Shown in pieces: positions 34,919 through 44,428 of a stretch of 64,000 nt of DNA (positions are counted from its first letter, which is position 1; the number at the start of each line of letters is the position of its first letter). Under the pieces are notes generated by a model, which was given only the letters and a program-made list of their open reading frames with translations, ran no database searches and was not told the DNA's origin. Source of the stretch: Sphingomonas jaspsi DSM 18422 (GTDB lineage Bacteria; Pseudomonadota; Alphaproteobacteria; Sphingomonadales; Sphingomonadaceae); contig NZ_KK073876.1 of assembly GCF_000585415.1 (NCBI RefSeq), positions 307,810 through 371,809 on the forward strand. The letters are read 5' to 3'. A program made the translations under genes and the position numbers.

Positions 34919-35691
34919 ACGACGCCGCGGCCTTGCTCGATACCAGCGCCATGACCGCCGCCAGCCCGGTGCGCGGGCTCGAGGTGCGCTCGATCGCCAA
35001 AAGCTATGACAAGCGGGCGGTGCTTCACGACGTTTCGATGACCGTGTCGCGCGGCGAAGTGGTTGGTCTGCTCGGCCCAAACGGGGCGGGCAAGACGACA
35101 AGCTTCTATTCGGTCATGGGGCTTGTCCGCCCGGACAGCGGCCGCATCATCCTTGACGGACAGGACATTACGCACCTGCCGATGTACCGCCGCGCCATCC
35201 TTGGCCTTGGCTACCTGCCGCAGGAAACATCGATTTTTCGTGGCCTGACGGTCGAGCAGAACATTCTGTCGGTGCTCGAAATCGCCGAACCGGATGCCGC
35301 GGCGCGCGAGGCTCGTCTCGACCAGCTGCTGGGCGAATTCGGACTCACTGGCCTGCGCCATTCGCCGGCGATGGCGCTGTCGGGCGGCGAGCGGCGGCGG
35401 TGCGAGATCGCCCGCGCGCTGGCCGCCGACCCGACCATCATGCTGCTCGACGAGCCGTTCGCGGGCATCGACCCGATTTCGATCAGCGACATTCGCGACC
35501 TCGTCAAGGACCTGAAACAGCGTGACATCGGCGTCCTGATCACCGACCATAATGTCCGTGAGACACTGGAAATCGTCGACCGCGCCTGCATCATCTACGA
35601 CGGGCAAGTGCTGTTCGAAGGCACGCCGCAAGCGCTGGTCGCGGATGAAAATGTCCGCCGCTTCTACCTCGGCGAGAGCTTCGCGCTCTAG
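34915..35691 (+). CDS. lptB: LPS export ABC transporter ATP-binding protein LptB
   Basis: The 258-residue ATPase has Walker A GPNGAGKT, signature LSGGERRR, Walker B TIMLLDEPFAGID and the switch histidine ITDHNVRE. It powers LPS extraction from the inner membrane. The start is GTG at 34915, overlapping the lptA stop (GTGA). An internal ATG at 34951 is an alternative that removes 12 residues. The gene is 18 bases before rpoN. Confidence 0.95.
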   Translation: MNDAAALLDTSAMTAASPVRGLEVRSIAKSYDKRAVLHDVSMTVSRGEVVGLLGPNGAGKTTSFYSVMGLVRPDSGRIILDGQDITHLPMYRRAILGLGYLPQETSIFRGLTVEQNILSVLEIAEPDAAAREARLDQLLGEFGLTGLRHSPAMALSGGERRRCEIARALAADPTIMLLDEPFAGIDPISISDIRDLVKDLKQRDIGVLITDHNVRETLEIVDRACIIYDGQVLFEGTPQALVADENVRRFYLGESFAL

Positions 35692-35709
35692 GATCGAAGG
35701 CTAGCGGCC

Positions 35710-37170
35710 ATGGGGCTGGGTCCGCGTCTCGACATTCGCGTCTCGCAATCGCTGGTGATGACCCAGCAGTTGCAGGCTGCGATCAAGCTTCTGGCGCTGT
35801 CCAACCTCGAACTCGAATCCGTGATCGCCGAAGAGCTCGCGAAGAACCCTTTGCTCGAAGCCCGACCGGGCGAGGGCGGATCGGGCGAAACCGTCATCCT
35901 GCGCGAAGACCGCGAAACCGGCGACCAGCCCGCCGACCCGACCGGATCGGACGACCTCATTGCGAAGCTTGGCGGTGCCGACGACAGCCCCGTCGACATG
36001 GACTGGCGCGAAGCGGCGCTCGAGGTCGACAGCTTTGCCGACGTCGGCGGCGGATCGGGCGCGGAGGAAGCGTTCGACTTCGACCGGCTCGAAGGCGGCG
36101 AAGCGGGATTGGCCGAACATCTTATGGCACAGCTTCACGGCACCGGTGGCACGCTCGGTCGCCTTGCTGAAGCCATCGTCAACGAACTGGAAGAGACCGG
36201 CTATCTCGAAACCCCGCTCTCGACCATCGCGCAGGAGTGCGAAGCCAGCCTCAAGGAGGCGGAACAATCGCTTGCGCTGGTCCAGTCGCTCGACCCGCCA
36301 GGCATCGCCGCGCGCAGCCTGGAAGAATGCATCGCGCTGCAGGCAAAAGCGGTCGACCGATACGACCCGGCAATGGCGCGGCTAATCGCCAATCTCGATC
36401 TGCTGGCCAAAGGCCGCATGAACGATCTCAAGCGGATTTGCGGGGTCGACGAGGAAGATCTCGCCCACATGGTTCGCGAACTGCGCGCCTACGACCCCAA
36501 GCCCGGCTGCCGCTTTGTCGCCAAAGAGCCGGAAGCGATTTCACCCGATGTGTTCGTCCGAAAGACGCGCGAAGGCTGGACCGTCGAGCTCAACAATGCG
36601 GCGCTTCCGCGCGTCCTCGTCAACCGCCGTTACCATGCGGAGTTGAAGGCAGGGGCGAGTGACAAGGCGTCGAAGGCGTGGCTGACCGATCATCTGCAGA
36701 GCGCCAACTGGCTGGTGAAGGCGCTCGACCAGCGCGCCCAGACGATCATCAAGGTGGCGACCGAAATTGTGAAGCGGCAACAGGGCTTCTTCGAACAAGG
36801 CGTCGCTGCGCTAAAGCCGATGACCCTGGCGAAGATCGCCGAGGCGATCGAGATGCATGAATCGACCGTCAGCCGCGTCACGTCGAACAAATATCTGTCA
36901 TGCGACCGGGGGATGTTCGAACTTAAATATTTCTTCGGCTCAGGCGTGGGCAGCGAGGACGGCGAGGGCGCGTCGGCCGAGGCGGTCAAGGCAGACATCA
37001 AAAAGCTGATCGATGCCGAAACCGATATCCTCAGCGACGATGCGATCGCGGGCATGCTGAAGGAAAAGGGCTACGACATCGCCCGTCGCACGGTCGTCAA
37101 ATATCGCGAGGCGATGGGCATCGGTTCGTCGATCCAGCGTCGCCGCCAGCGAAAGATGACCGGCGGCTAG
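35710..37170 (+). CDS. rpoN: RNA polymerase sigma-54 factor
   Basis: The 486-residue protein has the Gln/Leu-rich activator-interaction region (residues 10-50; LVMTQQLQAAIKLLALSNLEL), an acidic region II, and the core-binding domain. The DNA-binding part contains the RpoN box ARRTVVKYRE (458-467), which recognises -24 GG promoters. It must be triggered by enhancer-binding ATPases, none of which is in this window. The usual downstream hpf and ptsN genes are absent; a convergent nuclease gene overlaps its end by four bases. Confidence 0.96.
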   Translation: MGLGPRLDIRVSQSLVMTQQLQAAIKLLALSNLELESVIAEELAKNPLLEARPGEGGSGETVILREDRETGDQPADPTGSDDLIAKLGGADDSPVDMDWREAALEVDSFADVGGGSGAEEAFDFDRLEGGEAGLAEHLMAQLHGTGGTLGRLAEAIVNELEETGYLETPLSTIAQECEASLKEAEQSLALVQSLDPPGIAARSLEECIALQAKAVDRYDPAMARLIANLDLLAKGRMNDLKRICGVDEEDLAHMVRELRAYDPKPGCRFVAKEPEAISPDVFVRKTREGWTVELNNAALPRVLVNRRYHAELKAGASDKASKAWLTDHLQSANWLVKALDQRAQTIIKVATEIVKRQQGFFEQGVAALKPMTLAKIAEAIEMHESTVSRVTSNKYLSCDRGMFELKYFFGSGVGSEDGEGASAEAVKADIKKLIDAETDILSDDAIAGMLKEKGYDIARRTVVKYREAMGIGSSIQRRRQRKMTGG

Positions 37171-37937
37171 GTGTTAAGCGAAAGGCGCGCCCAGATCGGC
37201 AGGTGATCGCTGGCCTTGCGCGCTTCGGCGCTGGCATGGACGCCGGCCGCATCGATATGGAGCCGGTGATCGACCACGATCTTGTCGAGCGACGCGATGG
37301 GTCGGCGGCTGTGAAAACTGGGCCCGGTCGGCGCGATCCGGAAATTGGGTCCGAATTCGGACAGCGCACCGGTCGATTGCCGCCATTCGTTGGTGTCGCC
37401 CATCAGCACGGTCGGCATCGGCGCATGGAGCGCCCGGAGATGGCTCATGATCGCGCGGATCTGTCGGCGCCGCCACAAGCCGCTGAGGTCAAGATGCATG
37501 CCGACGACGCGCAGCGGACGGTCGTGTACCAGCAATTCGGCAATCACCGCGCCGCGCGGCTCGAGAGTCGGAAGGTGCAGGACCTCGTAGCCCATCACTT
37601 CGACATGGTGCTTCACCAAGATCGCGTTGCCGTGCCAGCCGAGGTTGCGGGTCGACAGGCCGAGCCGCTCCTCCAGTTTTTCGCCGAACGGAATGACGTG
37701 CGCGAGGCGCGAATGGCTAACCCCGAATTCGACCGGCCGGTACAGTCCGTGACCATCGATCAATTCGTGCGGGACGGCCGACGCACGGGTCCCGAAGCGG
37801 CGGTCGGCCTCCTGCAAGGCCACGACGTCGGCATCGATCTGCTGCAGGACATGAAGGATGCGATCGGGCCGTCGCTTGCGATCGGTACCGATGGCTTTGC
37901 GCATATTGTAGCTGGCAACGGTAACGGTCCGACTCAT
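37167..37937 (-). CDS. Endonuclease/exonuclease/phosphatase family protein
   Basis: The 256-residue EEP-fold enzyme begins TVASYNMRKAIGTD, with the metal-binding glutamate in VALQEADRRF. The catalytic MHLDLSG, GDTNEW and final KASDHLPIWARL (Asp-His) motifs are complete. Family members are DNases, phosphatases or sphingomyelinases; there is no signal peptide, so it is likely cytoplasmic. ATG 37937 is chosen; the frame runs on to 38285 through the regulator gene's region without family sequence. A possible EcfG-like promoter lies just upstream. Confidence 0.85.
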   Translation of the reverse strand: MSRTVTVASYNMRKAIGTDRKRRPDRILHVLQQIDADVVALQEADRRFGTRASAVPHELIDGHGLYRPVEFGVSHSRLAHVIPFGEKLEERLGLSTRNLGWHGNAILVKHHVEVMGYEVLHLPTLEPRGAVIAELLVHDRPLRVVGMHLDLSGLWRRRQIRAIMSHLRALHAPMPTVLMGDTNEWRQSTGALSEFGPNFRIAPTGPSFHSRRPIASLDKIVVDHRLHIDAAGVHASAEARKASDHLPIWARLSLNT

Positions 37938-37946
37938 CGTGTCGCC

Positions 37947-37971
37947 AACCCCTGCCGTTGGTCGAGGTTCC
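37947..37971 (-). promoter_or_regulatory. Weak EcfG-like promoter for the endonuclease-family gene
   Basis: GGAAC-N16-GGTT on the minus strand; consensus is GGAAC-N16-CGTT. It is so close to the ATG (10 bases) that the message would be nearly leaderless. A chance match is possible. Confidence 0.28.
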
Positions 37972-38004
37972 GCCCGACGCGTTGTTCGAGACCTGGGCCC
38001 ACCA

Positions 38005-38535
38005 CTAGCGCATCGGCTGCTTGGCAAGTTTTCGAGCGAGCGTACGGCGATGCATTCCGAGCCGCCGTGCGGCTTCGCTGATGTTGAAATCGCTATCGGC
38101 CAGCGTCTTCTGGATTTTTTCCCACTCGAACACCTTGATCGATGTCGGGCGGGAGGAAATCGGCACCTCTGAATCGCCCTCCGTACGGAGGAAGGCGGCT
38201 TCCAGTTCGTCGGTAGTGCAGGGTTTGGGCAGATAGTGGGACGCGCCAAGCTTGATCGCTTCGACCGCGGTCGAGATACTTGCAAAGCCCGTCATGATGA
38301 CAATGAACACATCGGGACAACTGCGCTTCAGCTGCTCGATCATCGACAGTCCGCTGTGCGTGCCGAGCTTCAGGTCGACGATCGCATAATCGAAGGAACG
38401 CTGGTCCAGAATCCCGGGCAGCGCCAGCGGATCGACGACCATGGTGACGTCGTAGCCGCGCCGTTCGAACGACCGGGTCAGCGTCTTGGCGAACACCGGG
38501 TCGTCATCGAGGATCAGGAGCTTCTTGCCCGTCAC
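38005..38535 (-). CDS. Redox response regulator, PrrA/RegA/ActR type
   Basis: The 176-residue protein has a receiver domain with acidic residues DDD (10-12), phospho-acceptor Asp54 (YAIVDLKLG) and Lys in YLPKPC. A short linker leads to a C-terminal Fis-type helix-turn-helix (about 150-172; NISEAARRLGMHRRTLARKLAK), the RegA/PrrA signature. It should activate redox-controlled genes such as terminal oxidases. Its ATG overlaps the kinase gene's stop (ATGA), and the cyo oxidase operon lies about 3 kb away. prrA, regA, actR and roxR are used for orthologs, so no symbol is forced. Confidence 0.9.
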   Translation of the reverse strand: MTGKKLLILDDDPVFAKTLTRSFERRGYDVTMVVDPLALPGILDQRSFDYAIVDLKLGTHSGLSMIEQLKRSCPDVFIVIMTGFASISTAVEAIKLGASHYLPKPCTTDELEAAFLRTEGDSEVPISSRPTSIKVFEWEKIQKTLADSDFNISEAARRLGMHRRTLARKLAKQPMR

Positions 38536-39869
38536 GATGCCCGCGCCTCCCGCATGATGGGCAGGACGATGGCGACGGAGGCACCGCCTTCCGCCCGATT
38601 TTCGATCTGCAAATAGCCGCCCAATTGCCGCGCCACGTGATTGGCGAGGAACAGGCCGATTCCGTGGCCCGGCCCTTTCGACGATTCATAGAGGTTTCCG
38701 GCCGTTTCGAGCAGGTCCTCGGGGAAACCCGGTCCGGAGTCGACCACCGCGATGCGCAATTCGCCCGCGCTGCGGCTCGCGACCAGCCGAATAATGTCGG
38801 AACCCGCTTCGTCGGCATTGTCCAAAATGCTGGAGAGCGCCTGCTGCAGGGCCGGCTGGAAAGCGATGAAGGCGCCGTCGGCGGCATCGAAGTCCCGTTC
38901 TACGACGCGTCCGGGCCTGCTTTCCTCCCACTTGTCGATCACATCGCTGAGCAGCGATCCGGCGTCCAAAACCTTCAATTCTTCGCTTCGCGCATAGCCG
39001 GACGAATGGAGAATGTTGGATACGATGGTCTTGCAGCGGTCGAGTTCGTGGAGCGCGAGATCCATTTCGGCGGCTAGTTCCTCGTCGTCGGCCAAGTGCT
39101 GGCTGCGGCGCCAGTCGGCGATCAGCACCGCGAGCGACGATAGCGGCGTGCCCAGTTCGTGCGCCGCCCCGCTGGCGAACAGGCCCATGCGCATGATCGC
39201 CAGATCCTCGACGCGCTTCTGCCCCAGTTCCGACAGGTGCTCGTCACGGAGACGCAGGTTGCGATTGATCCGGGCGGTTAGGATGGTGAGCAGGATTGCG
39301 ACCAGCCCGAAAGACGACCAGCGACCGAAGGTCATGATCATTTCGGCGTCGCGGGCATCCCATGCCGACAGCACCAGCGGGACGTGACGAAAGCTCAATG
39401 CGCAGAAGAACAGGACGGAGCCGGCCGCGATCAACGCTGCGCGGGCGGGCGTCAGCAGGATCGCCGCCAGCACCACGTGCAACAGGTAGAGGAAGCAAAA
39501 AGGGTTGTCGGTACCACCGCTGAGATAGAGCTGGACCGTTAGCGCGACGACGTCGAAGCCCAAGGCGAGCATGAAGTTGGGGTGCGCGCCGGACCGGGCG
39601 AGCCGACCGACGAAAAGCAAATTCACGACGACCTGGAGCGCGATCATCCCCAGCATCGGCAGCAGCGGAAGATTCACGCCCAGCAACACGACGCTGGCGC
39701 CGATGGCGGCGAGTTGGCCGGTGATCGCGATCCAGTTCAGCAGCACCAACTGCCGCATGTTCTGGCGGGCAACGTGGAACGCGAAAGGCACCGTCGTTCC
39801 GGGCGTCACTGCGCGCGAGCGGCCGTCGGCCAGGCGACCTGCATCGGGGATGGCGACCGACGAGTTCAT
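38532..39869 (-). CDS. Redox sensor histidine kinase, PrrB/RegB/ActS type
   Basis: The 445-residue kinase has six membrane helices (about 40-200). The ubiquinone-sensing GGTDNPF motif lies in a loop (118-124), the phospho-histidine is His237 in GAAHELGTPL, and the ATPase domain ends with DSGPGFPEDL and GHGIGLFLANHVARQLGG. Cys279 (ELDRCKTI), 42 residues after the histidine, is placed like the redox-switch cysteine of RegB. It reports the quinone-pool redox state to the adjacent regulator. Confidence 0.9.
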   Translation of the reverse strand: MNSSVAIPDAGRLADGRSRAVTPGTTVPFAFHVARQNMRQLVLLNWIAITGQLAAIGASVVLLGVNLPLLPMLGMIALQVVVNLLFVGRLARSGAHPNFMLALGFDVVALTVQLYLSGGTDNPFCFLYLLHVVLAAILLTPARAALIAAGSVLFFCALSFRHVPLVLSAWDARDAEMIMTFGRWSSFGLVAILLTILTARINRNLRLRDEHLSELGQKRVEDLAIMRMGLFASGAAHELGTPLSSLAVLIADWRRSQHLADDEELAAEMDLALHELDRCKTIVSNILHSSGYARSEELKVLDAGSLLSDVIDKWEESRPGRVVERDFDAADGAFIAFQPALQQALSSILDNADEAGSDIIRLVASRSAGELRIAVVDSGPGFPEDLLETAGNLYESSKGPGHGIGLFLANHVARQLGGYLQIENRAEGGASVAIVLPIMREARAS

Positions 39870-39916
39870 CGCATTCCTTTAGGATGAGTGACGGCCGACG
39901 TCGACCGCGCGGCCGC

Positions 39917-41251
39917 TCAATTGGCTGCCTTGGTCCCCCACTCCTTATTCGCCGCCAATGCGCCGAGCGTGCAGGCGACGCCCGAGAGGAGATAGAGGCC
40001 CACTGCCCACAGGCCTAGGTTCTTGGCGAGCAGCAATGCCACGAGCGGCGCGAAACCGGCACCGAAGAACCATGCGCTGTTGGCGACGATCGCGGCCCCG
40101 GTGTAGCGGTGGTACTGGCTGAAGCGCGAATTGACCGCGCCCGACGATTGTCCAAACGCCAGCCCGAGCAGGACGAAGCCCATGATGAGGTAGGCGGCCT
40201 CGCCAAACGGGCCTGCTGCCAGCAGCTGGGGTGCGAAGCCGCTGAAGGCACCGATCAATACCGCCGATACCCCGAGCAGCGAGCGCCGTCCGAAGCGGTC
40301 CGCAAGCAGGCCGGATATCGCCACCGCTGCAAGGCAAAGCACTGCGCCGACGGTTTCGATGACCAGGAATCGCACGACGCTTTCGTTGGTGGTGAGGCGC
40401 ACCCATGACAGCGGGAACACGGTCACCAGATGGAACAATGCGAAGCTGGCGAGCGGCGCGAGCGAGCCGAGAATGATCGTCCGCCATTCGCTGCGCAGCG
40501 CCTCGAACGGCGGCGAGGGCTGCAGTTCGCGACTTTCGAACAGGCGGCGGAATTCGGGCGTCGCCACCAGCCGAAGCCGGGCGAACAGCGCGACGACGTT
40601 GATCGCCAGCGCCACGAAGAAGGGATAGCGCCAGCCCCAAGTGAGGAAGTCCTCGCTGGTCAGGATTGCCGCGAAATAGGCGAACAGGCTGCACGCCACG
40701 ATCAGGCCGAGCGGGGCGCCCAGCTGAGGGATCATCGCGTACCAGCCCTTGCGGTCGTCGGGCGCGTTCAAGGTCAGCAGGGACGGCATGCCGTCCCAAG
40801 CGCCGCCGAGTGCAATGCCCTGCGCCAGCCGGAAGCCGCCGAGCAGCCAGATCGAGGCCGCGCCGATGTCGCGATAGCCGGGCAAGAGCGCGATCGCGAT
40901 CGTCGCACCGCCCAGCAGGAACAGCGCGATCGTCAGTTTGACGCCTTTGCCGTAATGGGCGTCGATGTAGGTGAACAGCATTGTCCCGATCGGCCGCCCG
41001 ACGAAGGCCAGCGAAAAGAGCAGGAAGGAATAGGCCGTGCCCGTGACCGGATCGACGAACGGGAAGACCAGCGAGGGAAATACCAGGACCGAGGCCAGCG
41101 CGTAGACGAAGAAGTCGAAGAATTCGCTGGTGCGGCCGATGATCACGCCGATCGCGATTTCGCCCGGCCGGACGCCATGCCCGTCGGCGTTCAACCGCTG
41201 CGCATCGCGCTCAAGTCCGGTCGTATTGGGCGTTGAAAGCGATGCCGACAT
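39917..41251 (-). CDS. MFS transporter, metabolite:H+ symporter (MHS) type
   Basis: The 444-residue protein has 12 membrane helices. IIGRTSEFFDFFVYALASVLVFP in helix 1, SFLLFSLAFVGRPIGTMLF, and GFRLAQGIALGGAWDGMPSLL in helix 4 fit the MHS group that imports organic acids or osmolytes. The substrate is unknown. ATG 41251 has GGAAGGA upstream; the frame extends to 41524 into the cyoA promoter region and is not used. It is divergent from cyoA with 148 bases between. Confidence 0.85.
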   Translation of the reverse strand: MSASLSTPNTTGLERDAQRLNADGHGVRPGEIAIGVIIGRTSEFFDFFVYALASVLVFPSLVFPFVDPVTGTAYSFLLFSLAFVGRPIGTMLFTYIDAHYGKGVKLTIALFLLGGATIAIALLPGYRDIGAASIWLLGGFRLAQGIALGGAWDGMPSLLTLNAPDDRKGWYAMIPQLGAPLGLIVACSLFAYFAAILTSEDFLTWGWRYPFFVALAINVVALFARLRLVATPEFRRLFESRELQPSPPFEALRSEWRTIILGSLAPLASFALFHLVTVFPLSWVRLTTNESVVRFLVIETVGAVLCLAAVAISGLLADRFGRRSLLGVSAVLIGAFSGFAPQLLAAGPFGEAAYLIMGFVLLGLAFGQSSGAVNSRFSQYHRYTGAAIVANSAWFFGAGFAPLVALLLAKNLGLWAVGLYLLSGVACTLGALAANKEWGTKAAN

Positions 41252-41345
41252 GTCCAGTCCTTCCCGTGCGCGTCGCAGCCGGATGGCTGGCGATGGCCGC
41301 GCTTGTCGTGGTGGTGCTCTTTGGCGCATTATCGCACGCCTGTGG

Positions 41346-41364
41346 ATTGGACAAAATGTCCAAT
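41346..41364. promoter_or_regulatory. Perfect 19-bp palindrome in the cyo promoter region
   Basis: ATTGGACA-AAA-TGTCCAAT, eight-base arms with a three-base centre, is centred 45 bases before the cyoA ATG and in the gap shared with the divergent MFS gene. The left arm contains TTGGAC, which could serve as a -35 box. Size and symmetry suggest a dimeric repressor or activator; it is not an FNR box (TTGAT-N4-ATCAA). The regulator is unknown to me. Confidence 0.65.
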
Positions 41365-41399
41365 GTCTCTTGCATGGTCGGTCCGCTAAGCGCTGCAAC

Positions 41400-42380
41400 A
41401 TGAACCGCATTTCGACCTTGAACAGATTGGGCGCGCCCCTCTTGGCTGCGCTCGCGCTGGCGGCATGTTCGCGCGACGTGTTCAATCCCGCCGGCGACAT
41501 CGCCCTGCAACAGCGCGACCTCATCTACATTTCGGTCGTGATGATGCTGCTCATCATCGTTCCGGTGATGATCATGATCATCTGGTTTTCGTGGCGTTAT
41601 CGCAAGGGCGGCGGCGCCACCTACGATCCCAAGTTCGACCATAGTACGTCGCTGGAGCTGGTGATCTGGTCGATGCCGCTGCTGATCATCATCGCGCTCG
41701 GCGCGGTGACCTGGTCCAGCACGCACCTGCTCGACCCGTTCCGCCCGCTCGACCGCCAGTCGGAGCGCGGCCGCAAGGTGGTGTCCAACCTGCCGCCGCT
41801 GAAGGTCCAAGTGGTGTCGATGGACTGGAAATGGCTGTTCATCTACCCGGACCAGAAGGTCGCCACGGTCAACGAACTGGTGGTCCCGGTCGATCGAGAG
41901 GTGAAGTTCTTCATCACCTCATCAAACATGATGAACGCCTTTTACGTGCCGACGATGGCCGGCATGATTTACGCGATGCCCGGCATGCAGAGCCAGATGC
42001 ACGCGGTCATCAACCGCCCGGGTTCCTGGCAGGGCATGTCTGCCAACTACAGCGGCGAAGGCTTTAGCGACATGCGGTTCGCGGTCCGCGCGGTCAGTGA
42101 GGCGGAATTCGCAACCTGGGCGTCGGCCCTGAAGGCCGAGCCGAAGGCGCTCGACAACGCGACCTATGCGAAGCTGGAATTGCCAAGTCAGAAGGTACCG
42201 GTCATCCGCTTCGCGTCGGTCGATGGCGACCTGTATCGACGAATCCTCGAGCGTTGCGTCAAACCGGGATCGGTGTGCATGACCGACATGTCGGGGCATC
42301 ATCCTGCACCGGCCACGACGAGCAGCGACAAGGCCACCGGGAACGTCGGATCGCCCGAGCCGATGGCGCACCACCCATGA
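41400..42380 (+). CDS. cyoA: Cytochrome o ubiquinol oxidase subunit II
   Basis: The 326-residue lipoprotein has lipobox LALAAC with Cys23. Two membrane helices (about 40-65 and 85-110) precede the periplasmic cupredoxin-like domain with [23 protein letters not shown] and [16 protein letters not shown]. Copper-A ligands are absent, as expected for a quinol rather than cytochrome c oxidase. The frame opens at 41130, but ATG 41400 begins the lipoprotein signal. Its stop overlaps cyoB (ATGA). Confidence 0.93.
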   Translation: MNRISTLNRLGAPLLAALALAACSRDVFNPAGDIALQQRDLIYISVVMMLLIIVPVMIMIIWFSWRYRKGGGATYDPKFDHSTSLELVIWSMPLLIIIALGAVTWSSTHLLDPFRPLDRQSERGRKVVSNLPPLKVQVVSMDWKWLFIYPDQKVATVNELVVPVDREVKFFITSSNMMNAFYVPTMAGMIYAMPGMQSQMHAVINRPGSWQGMSANYSGEGFSDMRFAVRAVSEAEFATWASALKAEPKALDNATYAKLELPSQKVPVIRFASVDGDLYRRILERCVKPGSVCMTDMSGHHPAPATTSSDKATGNVGSPEPMAHHP

Positions 42381-44428
42381 CCGCCGCGCTCTTTTCCTCC
42401 CTTTCGCTCGCTACGGAGCAACATGTGTCCGAACCTGCCCCGACGTCCCTCATCTTCGGTCGCCTGACTTGGGACAGCGTGCCGTTTCACGAGCCGATCG
42501 TGTTCGGCACCTTCGCTGTCGTCGCTTTGATGGGTGCGGCGATCCTGTTCCTCATCACCAAATATCGCCTGTGGGGACCGCTGTGGCGCGACTGGATCAC
42601 GTCGGTCGACCACAAGAAGATCGGCATCATGTACATCATCCTGGGCGTGGTGATGCTGCTGCGCGGATTCGCCGACGCGCTGATGATGCGGTTGCAGCAG
42701 GCGATCGCGTTCGGCGGTAACGACGGCTACCTGCCGGCCCATCATTACGACCAGATCTTCACCGCGCACGGGACGATCATGATCTTCTTCGTGGCGATCC
42801 CGCTAATCGTCGGCATCGTCAACTTCGTCATGCCGCTGCAGATCGGGGCGCGCGACGTCGCCTTTCCCTACCTTAACAATCTGAGCTTCTGGCTGACCGC
42901 CGCCGGTGCCGTACTGGTCATGATTTCGCTGTTCGTCGGTGAATTTTCGACTGCCGGCTGGCTCAACTACGTCCCGGTCGCGAACATCCAGAACAGTCCG
43001 GGCGTCGGGCCGGATTATTATCTCTGGGCACTGCAGATAGCGGGCATCGGCACGACCTTATCCAGCGTCAACATGGTCACCACGGTGATCAAGATGCGCG
43101 CGCCGGGCATGAGCCTGATGCAGATGCCGGTGTTCACCTGGACCGCCTTCTGCAGCAACATCCTCGCGCTCGCCATCTTTCCGGTGCTGACCGGCGCCTT
43201 CGCCCTGCTGCTGCTCGACCGCTACGTCGGCACCAACTTCTTCACCAACGATCTCGGCGGCAACCCGATGATGTACTGGAACCTGGTGTGGGTCTGGGGT
43301 CATCCGGAAGTTTACGTCCTGATCCTGCCGGCGTTCGGCATCTATTCCGAAATCACCTCGACCTTCTCGGGAAAGCGGCTGTTCGGCTATTCGTCGATGG
43401 TCTACGCGACCGTCGTCATCACGATCCTCAGCTATCTCGTCTGGCTGCACCACTTCTTCACCATGGGATCGGGCGCCAGCGTCAACAGCTTTTTCGGCAT
43501 CGCGACGATGATCATCTCGATCCCGACCGGGGCGAAGCTCTTCAACTGGCTGTTCACAATGTATCGCGGCCAGATTCGGTACGACGTGCCGATGATGTGG
43601 GTGGTCGGGTTCATGATCACCTTCGTCGTCGGCGGCATGACCGGCGTGATGCTTGCGATCCCCTCAGCCGACTTCGTCCTGCACAACTCGCTGTTCCTCG
43701 TCGCCCACTTCCACAACGTCATCATCGGCGGCGTGGTGTTCGGCCTGTTTGCCGGCATCCAGTACTGGTTCCCCAAGGCTTTCGGGTTCCGCCTCGACCC
43801 GTTCTGGGGCAAGATGAGCTTCTGGGGCTGGCTGATCGGATACTGGCTGGCCTGGACCCCGATTTACATCGTCGGGCTGATGGGGACGACGCGGCGCGTG
43901 CGCCATTTCGACGATCCGTCGATGCAGATCTGGTTCGTGCTCGCGCTCATCGGCGCGGTCATCATCCTGCTGGGCATCGTCGCCTTCCTCATCCAGATCG
44001 CGGTCAGCATCAAGAATCGCGACCAGTTGCGCGACACGACCGGCGATCCGTGGGACGGTCGGACGCTCGAATGGTCGACCAGCTCGCCGCCACCGGAATA
44101 TAATTTCGCGTTCACGCCGGTCGTCCACGACATCGACGCCTGGTACGACATGAAGAACCGCGGGCACCGGCGCCCGGCCGACGGCTACCGGTCCATACAC
44201 ATGCCGAAAAACACCGGTGCGGGCGCGATCCTGTCGGCCATCTCGGTCGTGTTCGGGTTCGCGATGATCTGGCACATCTGGTGGCTTGCCATCCTGTCGT
44301 TCATCGCCCTGATCGGCGGCGCGATCTACCACAGCTTCAACTTCGACCGCGACCGCGACATCCCGGCCGACGAAGTGGCGGCGGTGGAAGCCAGGACGCA
44401 CGCCCTTGTCGCGGGGGGAGCCAACTGA
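42377..44428 (+). CDS. cyoB: Cytochrome o ubiquinol oxidase subunit I
   Basis: The 683-residue catalytic subunit has about 15 membrane helices. Haem ligands are in [11 protein letters not shown] and HFHNVIIGG. Copper B and the cross-linked His-Tyr are in [16 protein letters not shown], with the HH pair in [11 protein letters not shown]. It reduces oxygen to water with electrons from ubiquinol while pumping protons. The first ATG at 42377 overlaps the cyoA stop, and its own stop overlaps cyoC (TGATG). Confidence 0.96.
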   Translation: MTAALFSSLSLATEQHVSEPAPTSLIFGRLTWDSVPFHEPIVFGTFAVVALMGAAILFLITKYRLWGPLWRDWITSVDHKKIGIMYIILGVVMLLRGFADALMMRLQQAIAFGGNDGYLPAHHYDQIFTAHGTIMIFFVAIPLIVGIVNFVMPLQIGARDVAFPYLNNLSFWLTAAGAVLVMISLFVGEFSTAGWLNYVPVANIQNSPGVGPDYYLWALQIAGIGTTLSSVNMVTTVIKMRAPGMSLMQMPVFTWTAFCSNILALAIFPVLTGAFALLLLDRYVGTNFFTNDLGGNPMMYWNLVWVWGHPEVYVLILPAFGIYSEITSTFSGKRLFGYSSMVYATVVITILSYLVWLHHFFTMGSGASVNSFFGIATMIISIPTGAKLFNWLFTMYRGQIRYDVPMMWVVGFMITFVVGGMTGVMLAIPSADFVLHNSLFLVAHFHNVIIGGVVFGLFAGIQYWFPKAFGFRLDPFWGKMSFWGWLIGYWLAWTPIYIVGLMGTTRRVRHFDDPSMQIWFVLALIGAVIILLGIVAFLIQIAVSIKNRDQLRDTTGDPWDGRTLEWSTSSPPPEYNFAFTPVVHDIDAWYDMKNRGHRRPADGYRSIHMPKNTGAGAILSAISVVFGFAMIWHIWWLAILSFIALIGGAIYHSFNFDRDRDIPADEVAAVEARTHALVAGGAN

